Assembly: GCF_002979915.1 (NCBI RefSeq)
Contig: NZ_PCQA01000001.1
Location: 124,001-188,000 of the forward strand
DNA from: Arthrobacter sp. MYb213
GTDB lineage: Bacteria > Actinomycetota > Actinomycetes > Actinomycetales > Micrococcaceae
Direction: 5' to 3'
DNA: 64,000 nt
Shown here: piece by piece, positions 32,743 through 41,453 of the stretch
Layout: each line of letters starts with the position of its first letter
Numbering within the stretch: position 1 is the first letter of the stretch
Program-made: the position numbers and the translations under genes
Notes under the pieces: generated by a model
Database searches by the model: none
The model's input: the letters and a program-made list of their open reading frames with translations, nothing else
What the model was told of the DNA's origin: nothing

Positions 32743-34029
32743 CTAGCCGGCGTTGGCAGCCGCCTCAGGGTCTTCACCGTTGGTCATTGCCAGTAGGCGG
32801 CGGAAGATTGCAGGTCCATCGTCGCCGATTCCATCGTGGTGGAAATCCTCGGTGACCCAGGCTCGTAGCCCTTTGACTTGGGAAGCGGTGCGTAAGGAAA
32901 GCTCGCGGTCCACATAAACGTCGTCGTGATAAACCGCAGCCGCCACCGGAACGGTATTCTGCGAAAGGACATCCAGATCGTAGAGCGGCCCGAAATGTTC
33001 GTGCTCAGCTAAAATTCTTGCCACCTCCTCGAACGGGCGCAGTGCCGGATCGTCGGTGAAATGCCAGCGATAGATCATTTCACCGGTTAGGAGTGGCGTT
33101 TCCGTTTGTTCTGCGAAATCCGGATTTTCTTCCATGACGGACTGGGCTGCCCAATTAGTAGCTGCGCCTTGGGCATAGATGGTCTCATGCATCAGCGCGT
33201 ACAGCGGATTCGTGGCGAAAGAGGCCTGAGCGTAGAGGGTCGCCAAGAAGGTATCGGAAAGACGTTCCCCGCCGGGTGTCTGTACGAAGGCTTCTTCAAA
33301 GACATGGTGCAGCAGGTGCACTCGGGTGTTGCCGCCTAAGAACATTCCCAGCATCTGTACCAAGGGCACGGTGACCTTGCGGCCGTCGGGCAGCAACTCG
33401 TCGTCGTTGTGCCGTAGGTGATCGTAAATCTTGTGCAGCGTATCAAAATCCTGAGGATACCAGGAGAAATACTCACGGTTACGTTCGGCCATGCGCTGGT
33501 ACGTAGCGCGGTAGACAGTGCGCGCATCACCGTCCAATGAAGCCAGACCTCCGGTGACTAAACAACGCTCCAAGGAGTTAGGGAACATGGATAGATAAGT
33601 CAGCGTGCAGAAGCCACCATAGCTCTGACCCAAGGTGCTCCACTTGGTGATAGTCAAGTGTTCGCGCAGTGCCTCGGCATCACGAACGATTGAGTCCGCG
33701 CGGAAGTGTGACAAGTAGCGGGCCTGAGCTGCTGCGTCGCCGCGCAGGCCCAAAGACTGGCGATTAGCCGGGGTGGAGAGGCCGGTACCACGCTGATCTA
33801 GTAGTAGTACGCGGAAGTGTTTGGTAGCTTCGGCTAACCAGCCCGATAAGGAACCAGGGCGTGGAGACTTACCGCCGGGGCCGCCTTGCAGAAACAGTAA
33901 CCAAGGCCTTGACTTATCGGTGCTTATTTCGCGGGCGAAGACGGTGATTTTCTCACCGTTTGGCTCGTGATGATCTAGGGGGACTTCAATACGGTGTTCG
34001 GTGACATCCATGCCGCGGTAGTGAATCAT
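32743..34029 (-). CDS. Alpha/beta hydrolase, prolyl aminopeptidase-like (S33)
   Basis: A 428-residue serine peptidase-like protein that would remove N-terminal proline from short peptides. It has the oxyanion motif FLQGGPGGKSPRPG near residue 48, DQRGTGLS near residue 78 and the nucleophile elbow GQSYGG near residue 134, all typical of proline iminopeptidases. The helical cap fills the middle of the protein. The catalytic His is probably in DFHHDG near the C-terminus. Its ATG overlaps the stop of the upstream acetyltransferase gene (ATGA). Cytoplasmic; no signal peptide. Confidence 0.88.
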   Translation of the reverse strand: MIHYRGMDVTEHRIEVPLDHHEPNGEKITVFAREISTDKSRPWLLFLQGGPGGKSPRPGSLSGWLAEATKHFRVLLLDQRGTGLSTPANRQSLGLRGDAAAQARYLSHFRADSIVRDAEALREHLTITKWSTLGQSYGGFCTLTYLSMFPNSLERCLVTGGLASLDGDARTVYRATYQRMAERNREYFSWYPQDFDTLHKIYDHLRHNDDELLPDGRKVTVPLVQMLGMFLGGNTRVHLLHHVFEEAFVQTPGGERLSDTFLATLYAQASFATNPLYALMHETIYAQGAATNWAAQSVMEENPDFAEQTETPLLTGEMIYRWHFTDDPALRPFEEVARILAEHEHFGPLYDLDVLSQNTVPVAAAVYHDDVYVDRELSLRTASQVKGLRAWVTEDFHHDGIGDDGPAIFRRLLAMTNGEDPEAAANAG

Positions 34030-34502
34030 CGAGCCATCTCCTGTAGTGCGTCGCCGTCTAGTCGGCGGGTGCTCCAGCCGTCCATGGTGGACGAACCGAT
34101 CGAATCATAGAATCCAATGGCTGGAGCGTTCCAGTCAAGAACGGCCCATTCCAATCGACGGTAGCCGCGTTCTACGCAAATTTGTGCCAGTGTCTTCAAC
34201 AGCGCGGTTCCGGTGCCCTCACCGCGTTCACTTTCGCGAACGTAGAGGTCTTCCAGATGAATACCGTGACGCCCTTCCCACGTGGAGTACGTCAGGAACC
34301 ACATGGCGATACCGACTAGTCGGCCTGACTCGTCCTCGGCGACGTGCGTGAAGAGCTTCGGATCTGCGCCGAAAAGGTGCTTTTCCAGCTCTTCGACGGT
34401 GTTCTTGACCGCGTCAGGTTCCTTCTCATAGACCGCTAGTTCGTGGATTAATTCCAGGATCTGGGGGCAGTCTGCAAGGCGCGCTTCTCTGATTGTGCTC
34501 AT
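34026..34502 (-). CDS. GNAT family N-acetyltransferase
   Basis: A 158-residue single-domain acetyltransferase. It starts REARLADCPQILELIHELAVYEKEPD and has the acetyl-CoA loop VRESERGEGTGTALLKTL near residue 90 followed by LEWAVLDWNAPAIGFYDSIG, closely resembling diamine (spermidine/spermine) N-acetyltransferase-like proteins. The substrate is not certain. TAAGCT (complement of 34510-34515) ends 7 nt before the ATG with no Shine-Dalgarno, so the mRNA is probably leaderless. It leads a two-gene unit with the S33 peptidase. Confidence 0.87.
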   Translation of the reverse strand: MSTIREARLADCPQILELIHELAVYEKEPDAVKNTVEELEKHLFGADPKLFTHVAEDESGRLVGIAMWFLTYSTWEGRHGIHLEDLYVRESERGEGTGTALLKTLAQICVERGYRRLEWAVLDWNAPAIGFYDSIGSSTMDGWSTRRLDGDALQEMAR

Positions 34503-34509
34503 GTGTTTA

Positions 34510-34557
34510 AGCTTACCGCCGTCATGTAGCTATATCGTCGGTGACCAGTCCTAAGGT
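34510..34557. promoter_or_regulatory. Divergent leaderless -10 elements (acetyltransferase / YdjM-like gene)
   Basis: On the minus strand TAAGCT (complement of 34510-34515) serves the acetyltransferase at 34502. On the plus strand TAAGGT (34552-34557) ends 7 nt before the ATG at 34565 and decides that start over an upstream in-frame GTG at 34541. Confidence 0.55.
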
Positions 34558-34564
34558 TGAATTC

Positions 34565-35317
34565 ATGATGGGTGGACACCACGCCATGAGCGGCGCGGCC
34601 GCCTGGCTTGCAATAACAACTCCGGTAACGGTCGGTTCGGTGAATCTGGGATTTGGCGTACTCCATATGGAGCGGTGGGAAACCTTGGCTGGCGCGATTG
34701 TTTGCGCCGGGGCGGCGTTACTTCCTGACGCGGATCATCACAAGGCAACAATTGCGCGGTCCTTGCCACCAATTTCAAATATCGTGACCCGAGTGATCAG
34801 TAAGGCTGCTGGCGGACACCGTAACGGTACCCACTCAATCTTGGGGATCTTATTCTTTATATTTATTGCCTGGTTGGCTGATTCTTGGTCAATGGACGTG
34901 GACCAACTTGGGGTGGTCTATCCAGGGGCGGCGCTCTTCGCGATTTTGCTGATTTCCTTCGCGGTCAAGAGCGTAAAGTTCATGCCTCCGCTTTTGTGTT
35001 GGGTGATTGCGTTGGCTGCTGGCGCGTTTGTTGGAATGAACGCACCGGATGAGAGAGCGTGGTTTCCGCTGGCGGTCACCGTGGGGGTGATCGTTCACAT
35101 TGTGGGGGATATGCTCACCATTGGCGGTTGTAACCTGTTGTGGCCGATCAAGATTGGCGCGCCTCGCTGGTTTCGCAAACTCCCGGTGGTCGGTGACTGC
35201 TGGAAAGCGAACGGACGGGTCGCATTGCCGGTCCTGGCCGAGACGGGGTCGAAGGCTGAATGGATACTTGCCAGCCTCATGACTTCCTATGTTGCGATCG
35301 CAATTATTCTGACCTAG
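34565..35317 (+). CDS. YdjM-like (DUF457) membrane-bound metal-dependent hydrolase family protein
   Basis: A 250-residue inner-membrane protein starting MMGGHHAMSGAAAW, with the conserved histidine/aspartate motifs LLPDADHHK near residue 56 and HRNGTHS near residue 85, and GDMLTIGG near residue 182; these match the DUF457 family annotated as membrane-bound metal-dependent hydrolases (E. coli YdjM is LexA-regulated). Five or more hydrophobic segments alternate with the motifs. The biochemical role is unknown. Its TAG overlaps the TAG of the convergent DHFR-like gene in a CTAG (35314-35317). Confidence 0.85.
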   Translation: MMGGHHAMSGAAAWLAITTPVTVGSVNLGFGVLHMERWETLAGAIVCAGAALLPDADHHKATIARSLPPISNIVTRVISKAAGGHRNGTHSILGILFFIFIAWLADSWSMDVDQLGVVYPGAALFAILLISFAVKSVKFMPPLLCWVIALAAGAFVGMNAPDERAWFPLAVTVGVIVHIVGDMLTIGGCNLLWPIKIGAPRWFRKLPVVGDCWKANGRVALPVLAETGSKAEWILASLMTSYVAIAIILT

Positions 35318-35886
35318 CGAGCACAGTCGTATTCGGTGATGCTCACTCCCGAATCGAAAGTTCGAGTTCGGGCGTGAACGAACTCAACAGGCTGATAACT
35401 GCGCGAGCCGAACAAAGGAATCCCTGATCCAAAAACCAAGGGGTTGCGTTTGAGAACTAGTCGGTCGATTTCCGGCAAGAGTTCACCGGCCAGCTCTCCG
35501 CCGCCACATAAATAGATGTCCAAACCTGTTTCGTGCTTCAACTCGCGGATTTTGGCGAGCGGATCGTGGGTCAGTTCCACATGATCTGGCACGCTTCGCG
35601 CATTTTTGGACGCCACTATTTGGTGTAGGTGTGCGTAGGGAGAGTCGAGTCCGCCGTTAGATTCCGGGTTGTAGGTATTCCACCCCATGATGACTGAATC
35701 AAATTTCGTCCTTGGCGCAGTGAGCCCTAAAGCTTTCTGGACGTGGGAAGGAACTGCGTCACCGTATTCTCTGAGTACCACTTCCATGTGGTCCCCTTCG
35801 ATGGGGAAAGCTGAAGGATCGCCATTAGGCGCGGCGATATATCCATCGAGGCTTACCGCCACGTAGTAGACGAGCTTGCGTGGCAT
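35314..35886 (-). CDS. Dihydrofolate reductase / RibD C-terminal-like family protein (second copy)
   Basis: A 190-residue relative of the 14524-15069 protein: YYVAVSLDGYIAAPNGD, DSVIMGWNTYNPE, LDIYLCGGGELAGELL and NPLVFGSGIPLFG. NADPH-dependent reductase fold, substrate unknown. ATG 35886 is chosen for its GGCGGAG Shine-Dalgarno 8 nt upstream and its family-like N-terminus; the frame remains open for 129 further codons upstream, but that part has no recognisable protein character. It ends in a stop overlap with the convergent YdjM-like gene. Confidence 0.87.
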   Translation of the reverse strand: MPRKLVYYVAVSLDGYIAAPNGDPSAFPIEGDHMEVVLREYGDAVPSHVQKALGLTAPRTKFDSVIMGWNTYNPESNGGLDSPYAHLHQIVASKNARSVPDHVELTHDPLAKIRELKHETGLDIYLCGGGELAGELLPEIDRLVLKRNPLVFGSGIPLFGSRSYQPVEFVHARTRTFDSGVSITEYDCAR

Positions 35887-36305
35887 TTTAGACTCCGCCC
35901 AGTAGTGAATAAATTCCACGACAAAGCCTAGGGCAGGAAGTCCTCCGTGGCTAGAGAATTGGAAGAAACCCTCAACTGCCACAGACAGATCCGCGAGTCC
36001 CAAGCCTTCTGGGTCTCTAATGAGAACGGTGCTGGCGGTTGTTTTTCTTCGCAACAGTATCTTGGCGTATTTGAAGCCGCGAAACACTTTTCCGCGTGGG
36101 AACAACAAATGAGACAAGCAGACTATTGAAAGCGGGGCAGTCGAAACTTTGCTTAGACAAAGTGCGAGCACTGTAATGAGCGAAGGAATACCCAAGAAGA
36201 GTGAAAGCTCCCGTATGCCGCAACGGAATCTGGGAACCGATGACTTTGAGGAACTGTGATAAGAACCGTGCAAGTCTAGGTTTTTGTCTTCTGCGGTAGT
36301 CCTAC
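35887..36305. other. Gene-poor stretch, 420 nt
   Basis: No gene is well supported. The minus strand is open as an extension of the DHFR-like gene but lacks protein-like composition. On the plus strand there is a 60-codon frame from a GTG at 35947 and a 27-codon frame, MSEGIPKKSESSRMPQRNLG..., at 36176-36259, both without clear Shine-Dalgarno. The base composition is lower in GC than the flanks, which could mean decayed coding sequence. Confidence 0.4.
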
Positions 36306-36349
36306 ACCCGGACGTACCACTCCAAGAGCGAAGTGGTACGAATCCGGGT
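36306..36349 (-). terminator. Hairpin at the 3' end of the small membrane protein gene
   Basis: Two stacked stems, ACCCGGA (36306-36312) with TCCGGGT (36343-36349) and CGTACCACT (36313-36321) with AGTGGTACG (36332-36340), start directly at the stop codon of the minus-strand gene. No T-run follows, so it is an atypical terminator or an mRNA stabiliser. Confidence 0.55.
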
Positions 36350-36544
36350 TTAAGGTTGGTTGCCGGCCACCTTCGGAGCCCAGCTCACATAGAGTAATCC
36401 GGTACCAACGAGTACCAGTCCCAGCTGCAGGAGTGTGGGAAATAAGCCTTCAGCGGTGAAGAGCACTGCGTAGTTATTGATCAGGGCGAGCCATGCGATA
36501 AACATGACGAGGCTGCCGAGCATGCGCAGTCGAATGCGATCCAT
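36350..36544 (-). CDS. Small two-pass membrane protein
   Basis: A 64-residue protein, MDRIRLRMLG followed by two hydrophobic segments (about 9-30 and 36-55). ATG 36544 is chosen over a GTG two codons upstream because TAAGGT (complement of 36552-36557) ends 7 nt before it, the same leaderless spacing seen at other genes here. No family recognised. Confidence 0.7.
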   Translation of the reverse strand: MDRIRLRMLGSLVMFIAWLALINNYAVLFTAEGLFPTLLQLGLVLVGTGLLYVSWAPKVAGNQP

Positions 36545-36616
36545 GGCCACGACCTTACCGTTGCACAGTCACGAAAGTAGCCCATATTAAGTGAATATTT
36601 CGTGAACTATGAATGG

Positions 36617-39145
36617 CTAATCCATGCGCCCCACAGCGGTCACCGTAACGACTGGATGACCTGCTTCGTCAGAGTCGTCTTGGGAGATGGTTGCGTTGAT
36701 GCCCCAGTCGTGATTTTCGTCCGGATCGGCGAAAATCTGACGTACTTCCCAGATTCGATTTGGTTTCTCATTGATCACGAAGAGGTTCGAACCGCGACCG
36801 TTAGGTCCGTCATCAATATCTTCATGTTCTTCGAAATAGCTATCCAAGGCTTCGGCCCAGGCGTCTGCATCAAAACCGTTGTGTCCATCTAATTCCCCCA
36901 GGGCCTGATCCTGCTCGTCGGCGAAAAGCTTCACTCGACGGAACATTTCATTGCGAACCATTACCTTGAAGGCACGGACGTTAGTGGTGAGCTTATCCGG
37001 AGCTGGGGGAGTGATCTGGGTTTCCTCGTGCAGCTCGCCGCGCGAGAGCTCTTCCCACTCGTCCAAAAGTGAGGAGTCGATCTGGCGGATCAATTCGCCA
37101 AGCCACTCAATAAGGTCTTCTAGATCTTCGCGTAGCGAATCCTGTGGCACGCTCTGGCGTAGCGCCTTGTAGGAGTCGGTGAGGTAGCGCAATAGCACGC
37201 CTTCGGAGCGAGCAAGCTGGTAGTACTGGACGAAGTCAGAGAAGCCCATGGCTCGCTCATACATGTCTCGCACCACTGATTTGGGCTGTAGTTCGAAGTC
37301 AGCCAGCCAGGGGGCACCGGAACGGTACTGTTCAAAGGCAGCTTCGAGTTTTTCGGCCAATGGCTGCGGGTAGGTAACTTCTTCCAACGCAGCCATACGC
37401 GCGTCGTAGTCCATCCCGTCGGCCTTCATTACGGCGATAGCCTCACCACGGGCTTTCTTCTCCTGGCCAGAAAGTACTTGGCGAGGCTTCTCCAAGGTTG
37501 CCTCGATGACCGAAACTACATCTAGGGCGTAGCTTGGCGAATCAGGGGAGAAGAGCTCCAGCGCAGCTAGTGCGAAAGGCGACAGTGGCTGGTTCAGTGC
37601 GAAGTTCTGCTGCAGGTGCACCGTTAGCTCATAGAAGTTGCCGTGTTCATCGGGTTCATTGCGGCGAACCACCACACCGGTGGCGATCAGCTCACGCAGA
37701 ATGCCTAAGGCACGCAACTTCAGCTTGCGCTGCGAGGCAGGAGTTTCATGATTCTCGGTGAGGATACGTTTGGCTGCTTCGAAGGAGTTGCCTTCACGTT
37801 CCAGCAGGTTGAGCAACATCGAGTGGGAGACCTGGAAGGAAGACTTCAGCGTTTCGGGCTCCGCATGCACAATCTTGTCATAGGTCTTCTCGCCCCAGGT
37901 GACAAAGTTCTGTGGTGGCTTCTTCTTGGGGATCTGCTTAAGTTTGGAGGAGCCTTCGCCATGCTTCTTCAAAGCCTTTTCCATAGCCTTGTGGTTTTCA
38001 ATCGCGTGTTCCGGTGCCTGAACCATCACGGTACCCGCGGTGTCAAAACCTGCGCGTCCGGCACGGCCGGCAATCTGGTGGAATTCGCGGGCGTTGAGGA
38101 TGCGGGTGCGTGTGCCGTCAAATTTGGAAAGGGCTGTCATCAGCACCGTGCGAATTGGCACGTTGATGCCAACTCCCAAGGTATCGGTACCGCAAATGAC
38201 CTTGAGCAGTCCTGCCTGAGCCAACTGCTCTACCAACCGGCGGTATTTAGGTAGCATGCCTGCATGGTGCACACCGATGCCGTGGCGTACTAGACGGTTG
38301 AGCGTCTTTCCGAATCCGGCGGCGAAACGGAAACCTGCCACCAGTTCGGCGATGCGGTCCTTTTCCTCACGGGTACAGACATTGATGCTCATTAGCCCGG
38401 TGGCGCGATCAATCGCATCCAACTGCGAGAAGTGCACGATATAGATCGGGACCTGCTGGGTTTTGATTAGTTCCTCGACGGTTTCTTGAACCGGTTCCAT
38501 CGAGTAATAAAAATGAAGTGGGATAGGACGCTCGGAGTGGGCAACGGTGACAGTGGTCTTTCCGGTGCGCTCTTCAAGTTCTTTTTCGAAGCGTGAGACA
38601 TCACCCAAGGTGGCGCTCATCAGTAGGAATTGCGACTGTGGGAGTTCAATAAGTGGTAGTTGCCAGGCCCAGCCACGTTGCGGGTCTGCGTAGAAGTGGA
38701 ACTCATCCATGATGACCATGCCTGCGTCGGCGCGTGAGCCTTCACGTAAAGCGATGTTCGCTAGGATTTCTGCGGTACAACAGATGATCGGAGCATCGGC
38801 GTTCACCGAGGAATCACCGGTGACCATGCCAACGTTCTCGGCGCCGAAGATCTTACATAGGTCGAAGAACTTCTCCGAGACTAATGCCTTGATCGGTGCG
38901 GTATAGAAGCTGATTTCGTCGCGTGCCATTGCGTAGAAGTGTGCGGCAATGGCTACTAAGGACTTACCCGAGCCAGTAGGCGTCGCCAGAATGACGTTGC
39001 TTCCGGCGGCTAAGGCCATAGAGGCCTCGTCCTGGGCTGGGTACAAATCAATGCCACGGGTGGTTACCCAGCGGCCAAATGACTCGTAAATCTCGTCGTC
39101 GGAAACATTCTTGGCATCTGCAGGCAGGTAATCGGTGAGCAACAT
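36617..39145 (-). CDS. DEAD/DEAH-box helicase, SKI2/Mtr4-like with DUF3516-type C-terminus
   Basis: An 842-residue superfamily 2 RNA helicase candidate. Motif I is ATPTGSGKSLVAIA near residue 55, motif II is MDEFHFYAD (DEFH instead of DEAD), motif III LLMSATLGD and motif VI HQIAGRAGRAGFD near residue 355, followed by a long C-terminal region of the DUF3516 type. Proteins of this kind are widespread in Actinobacteria as predicted RNA-processing helicases; the target is unknown. TAGGCT (complement of 39155-39160) ends 9 nt before the ATG and no Shine-Dalgarno is visible. Monocistronic. Confidence 0.88.
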   Translation of the reverse strand: MLLTDYLPADAKNVSDDEIYESFGRWVTTRGIDLYPAQDEASMALAAGSNVILATPTGSGKSLVAIAAHFYAMARDEISFYTAPIKALVSEKFFDLCKIFGAENVGMVTGDSSVNADAPIICCTAEILANIALREGSRADAGMVIMDEFHFYADPQRGWAWQLPLIELPQSQFLLMSATLGDVSRFEKELEERTGKTTVTVAHSERPIPLHFYYSMEPVQETVEELIKTQQVPIYIVHFSQLDAIDRATGLMSINVCTREEKDRIAELVAGFRFAAGFGKTLNRLVRHGIGVHHAGMLPKYRRLVEQLAQAGLLKVICGTDTLGVGINVPIRTVLMTALSKFDGTRTRILNAREFHQIAGRAGRAGFDTAGTVMVQAPEHAIENHKAMEKALKKHGEGSSKLKQIPKKKPPQNFVTWGEKTYDKIVHAEPETLKSSFQVSHSMLLNLLEREGNSFEAAKRILTENHETPASQRKLKLRALGILRELIATGVVVRRNEPDEHGNFYELTVHLQQNFALNQPLSPFALAALELFSPDSPSYALDVVSVIEATLEKPRQVLSGQEKKARGEAIAVMKADGMDYDARMAALEEVTYPQPLAEKLEAAFEQYRSGAPWLADFELQPKSVVRDMYERAMGFSDFVQYYQLARSEGVLLRYLTDSYKALRQSVPQDSLREDLEDLIEWLGELIRQIDSSLLDEWEELSRGELHEETQITPPAPDKLTTNVRAFKVMVRNEMFRRVKLFADEQDQALGELDGHNGFDADAWAEALDSYFEEHEDIDDGPNGRGSNLFVINEKPNRIWEVRQIFADPDENHDWGINATISQDDSDEAGHPVVTVTAVGRMD

Positions 39146-39222
39146 GATGTTCTAAGCCTATCTCGTTGAGAAGTATGACCGGGCGCTAGTGCGGAAAGTA
39201 GTGTGGGGCTAGGCTGACAAGC

Positions 39223-40014
39223 ATGAAGTGGGATCCGAGCATATATACAGAATTCGCCGATTACCGGGGGCGTCCCTACGAAGATTTACTGGGGCAGTTA
39301 GACGACATCACACCCCGCGGGGTTGTGGATCTCGGCTGTGGCCCGGGAAATAAGACAAGCCTGTTGGCTCAACGGTGGCCTGCTGCACAAGTGACAGGAC
39401 TAGATTCCTCGCCGGAAATGATCGCCAAGGCTCAAGACACGGTAAGACTGCCGAATCTAGACTTTGAACTGGTTGATGCGCGCCAGTGGCACCCGGATGA
39501 CAAAGTTGATCTGCTCTTTTCAAATGCGATGTTGCAGTGGCTTCCCGAACACCGTGAACTGTTAAAGACTTGGTTGCACGATCTGAAAACCGGTGGGTAC
39601 ATAGCTATCCAGATACCGGGGAACTTCGGCTCGGACTCACACACGGTGATGCGGCAGGTGGCAGACTCGGACAAATTGGCAGATAGGCTTTCCGGGGTGC
39701 TTCGCCATGATGACGCGGTAAGCGAACCGGAGGTCTATCAGAAACTGTTGCTTGAGGCGGGATTTCAAGCGAACGTCTGGGAGACGTCCTATCATCAGGT
39801 GATGGTGGGGGAGGAACCAATTCTGGACTGGGTGCGTGGCACGGCATTGTTGCCAGTCAAAGCAGCCCTCACCGAAGAGGATTACCTAGACTTCGAAGCC
39901 GACTATTCACGCGAGGTTTCTACGCACTATCTATCTTTTACAGGGCCGGACGGATCGAAGCTAACAAATTTCCCGTTCCGAAGAATCTTCATGATTGGCC
40001 GCAAACTCAGTTGA
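39223..40014 (+). CDS. tam: Trans-aconitate 2-methyltransferase
   Basis: SAM-dependent enzyme that methylates trans-aconitate, an inhibitor formed from cis-aconitate, and so protects the citrate cycle. The 263-residue protein has the Tam-type N-terminus MKWDPSIYTEFADYRGRPYEDLL, SAM motif I VVDLGCGPGNKTSLLA near residue 35, and LLFSNAMLQWLPEH near residue 95. TAGGCT (39210-39215) ends 7 nt before the ATG, no Shine-Dalgarno, so probably leaderless. Specificity is inferred from family resemblance. Confidence 0.88.
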   Translation: MKWDPSIYTEFADYRGRPYEDLLGQLDDITPRGVVDLGCGPGNKTSLLAQRWPAAQVTGLDSSPEMIAKAQDTVRLPNLDFELVDARQWHPDDKVDLLFSNAMLQWLPEHRELLKTWLHDLKTGGYIAIQIPGNFGSDSHTVMRQVADSDKLADRLSGVLRHDDAVSEPEVYQKLLLEAGFQANVWETSYHQVMVGEEPILDWVRGTALLPVKAALTEEDYLDFEADYSREVSTHYLSFTGPDGSKLTNFPFRRIFMIGRKLS

Positions 40015-40048
40015 AAGTATCCAGACGAAGAAAACGTCTGAGCTTACA

Positions 40049-40090
40049 AGTCAGGGATCCCCGGATGAGAACATCCGAGGATCCCTGACT
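40049..40090. terminator. Hairpin between convergent tam and metallo-hydrolase genes
   Basis: AGTCAGGGATCC (40049-40060) pairs with GGATCCCTGACT (40079-40090), with an inner CGGATG/CATCCG stem. A smaller CAGACG/CGTCTG hairpin (40022-40040) precedes it. T-runs are poor on both strands; it probably ends both transcripts. Confidence 0.6.
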
Positions 40091-40128
40091 TCATGCAGAA
40101 GTAACTCTACGTTGGCGTTTGGCAGCGA

Positions 40129-40782
40129 TTACCAGCCGCGCTGACGCCACTCGTCCAAGTGAGGGCGTTCGTTGCCTACGGTGGTGGAGCCACCATGTCC
40201 GGGAAGAACGTGGGTCTCATCCGGGAATTTTTCGAATATACGTTCGGATACATCGTTGATCAGCGACTCGAATCGTTCGGGATCCTTCCACGTATTACCT
40301 ACACCACCGGGAAAAAGACTGTCTCCGCTGAAGATGACTTGTACTCCGGAAGAGTCGCGCAGTGCATAGGCGATAGACCCTGGAGTATGGCCACGCAGAT
40401 GAATGGCTTCTAAATGCACATCCCCAACTATGATCTGATCTCCATGGTTCAAACCGTCGGAAATCTGCACCCCTGACTCCTTGCCAATACCAGCAACGTC
40501 ATCACTGCCCGCATAGGTGGGAACCTTGTACGTTGCAACGGCTTCGGACAGGGCCCGTACGTGGTCCCAATGCTCGTGGGTCGTGGCAATGCCTATTACC
40601 TGAGGTGCCGGACCATCGGAAGCTGCACTGTCAATAAGTTCTTGAATCGCCGGCATATTATCGGCCGCATCGATGATCAATTGTTTTCCACTAGCGCGTT
40701 CGGTCACCAAGTAAACATTGTTATGCATTTCGGAAACGCTCACCGAACGAATCGTGACGTCGTTTAAGAGAAGTTCGCTCAT
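40129..40782 (-). CDS. Metallo-beta-lactamase fold hydrolase (glyoxalase II-like)
   Basis: A 217-residue hydrolase with the metal-binding signature THEHWDH near residue 73, a downstream His (LRGHTPGS, near 135), Asp (SGDSLFPGGVGN, near 155) and the C-terminal HVLPGHGGSTT. It resembles glyoxalase II-like and other thiolester/lactone hydrolases; the natural substrate is open. The start at 40782 is fixed by TAGGCT (complement of 40790-40795) 7 nt upstream with no Shine-Dalgarno; a longer open frame would read into the promoter. Confidence 0.88.
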   Translation of the reverse strand: MSELLLNDVTIRSVSVSEMHNNVYLVTERASGKQLIIDAADNMPAIQELIDSAASDGPAPQVIGIATTHEHWDHVRALSEAVATYKVPTYAGSDDVAGIGKESGVQISDGLNHGDQIIVGDVHLEAIHLRGHTPGSIAYALRDSSGVQVIFSGDSLFPGGVGNTWKDPERFESLINDVSERIFEKFPDETHVLPGHGGSTTVGNERPHLDEWRQRGW

Positions 40783-40789
40783 ACGCTTT

Positions 40790-40825
40790 AGCCTACGTGG
40801 GGCAGGCGCAGGAACGCGATAGGCT
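40790..40825. promoter_or_regulatory. Divergent TAGGCT elements (metallo-hydrolase / GntR regulator)
   Basis: The identical hexamer TAGGCT occurs on each strand: complement of 40790-40795 for the hydrolase (leaderless spacing, 7 nt) and 40820-40825 on the plus strand for the GntR gene, whose ATG then lies about 33 nt into the transcript with its own GGAG site. Confidence 0.5.
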
Positions 40826-40865
40826 CTGGTGGTCACTCAAATGCATTGCACTGAATGGAGCACCC

Positions 40866-41243
40866 ATGGCTGTCCTCGATTTTATCCGTATCGACCCCAC
40901 GTCGGGTGTGGCGCCTTACCAGCAGGTTCGCGAACAAATTTTAGCTAGTATTGCGCGCAGTGATTTGGCTCCGGGGACGAAGCTACCCTCGGTCCGAGCG
41001 CTCGCCGGTGACCTCGATCTGGCGGTGAACACTGTCGCGAAGGTTTACAAGGAACTTGAAGCACAAGGTGCTGTGGTGACTCGTGGACGCCATGGAACGA
41101 TCGTGCAAGCAACGGATGATCGAGGCGATCAGGAAGTCAGCGACGCGGCCGCCGATCTGGCTAGGGTCTCCCAAACCTGGTCAGTCGATGAAGAAACGGC
41201 CGTCAAGTATTTGCGGGCAGCCTTCAGCTCCCTACCACGCTAG
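40866..41243 (+). CDS. GntR-family transcriptional regulator, YtrA type
   Basis: A 125-residue regulator. Residues 10-80 form the winged helix-turn-helix (YQQVREQILASIARSDLAPG, KLPSVRALAGDLDLAVNTVAKVYKEL) and the short C-terminal helical part is typical of the YtrA subfamily, which usually controls ABC transporter genes and binds no large effector domain. No transporter is adjacent, so the target may be the divergent metallo-hydrolase, itself, or distant genes. ATG 40866 has a GGAG 5 nt upstream. Confidence 0.88.
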   Translation: MAVLDFIRIDPTSGVAPYQQVREQILASIARSDLAPGTKLPSVRALAGDLDLAVNTVAKVYKELEAQGAVVTRGRHGTIVQATDDRGDQEVSDAAADLARVSQTWSVDEETAVKYLRAAFSSLPR

Positions 41244-41453
41244 ACCCACCGACGCCCTGGCTTGGGTCGCTCGTCGATTGACCCGAATTGCATCCGGCGA
41301 AAGAATCCTCAGATGTCCTTTCAGCCCCAAGTCAAGAGGTTGGCAGTCCTTCGTCGCTTTAGGGAGAGACAGCCTGACATAGAATCTGACCGCTTTGATG
41401 GCCTGGGCGTGGTCCGTGGTCTAGATGTGCATTGCGGAAGTTTTGGCTGAACG

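Noticed and set aside
35887-36273. 129-codon N-terminal extension of the second DHFR-like protein
   Set aside because: No protein-like character, no family match, and a proper Shine-Dalgarno stands before ATG 35886.
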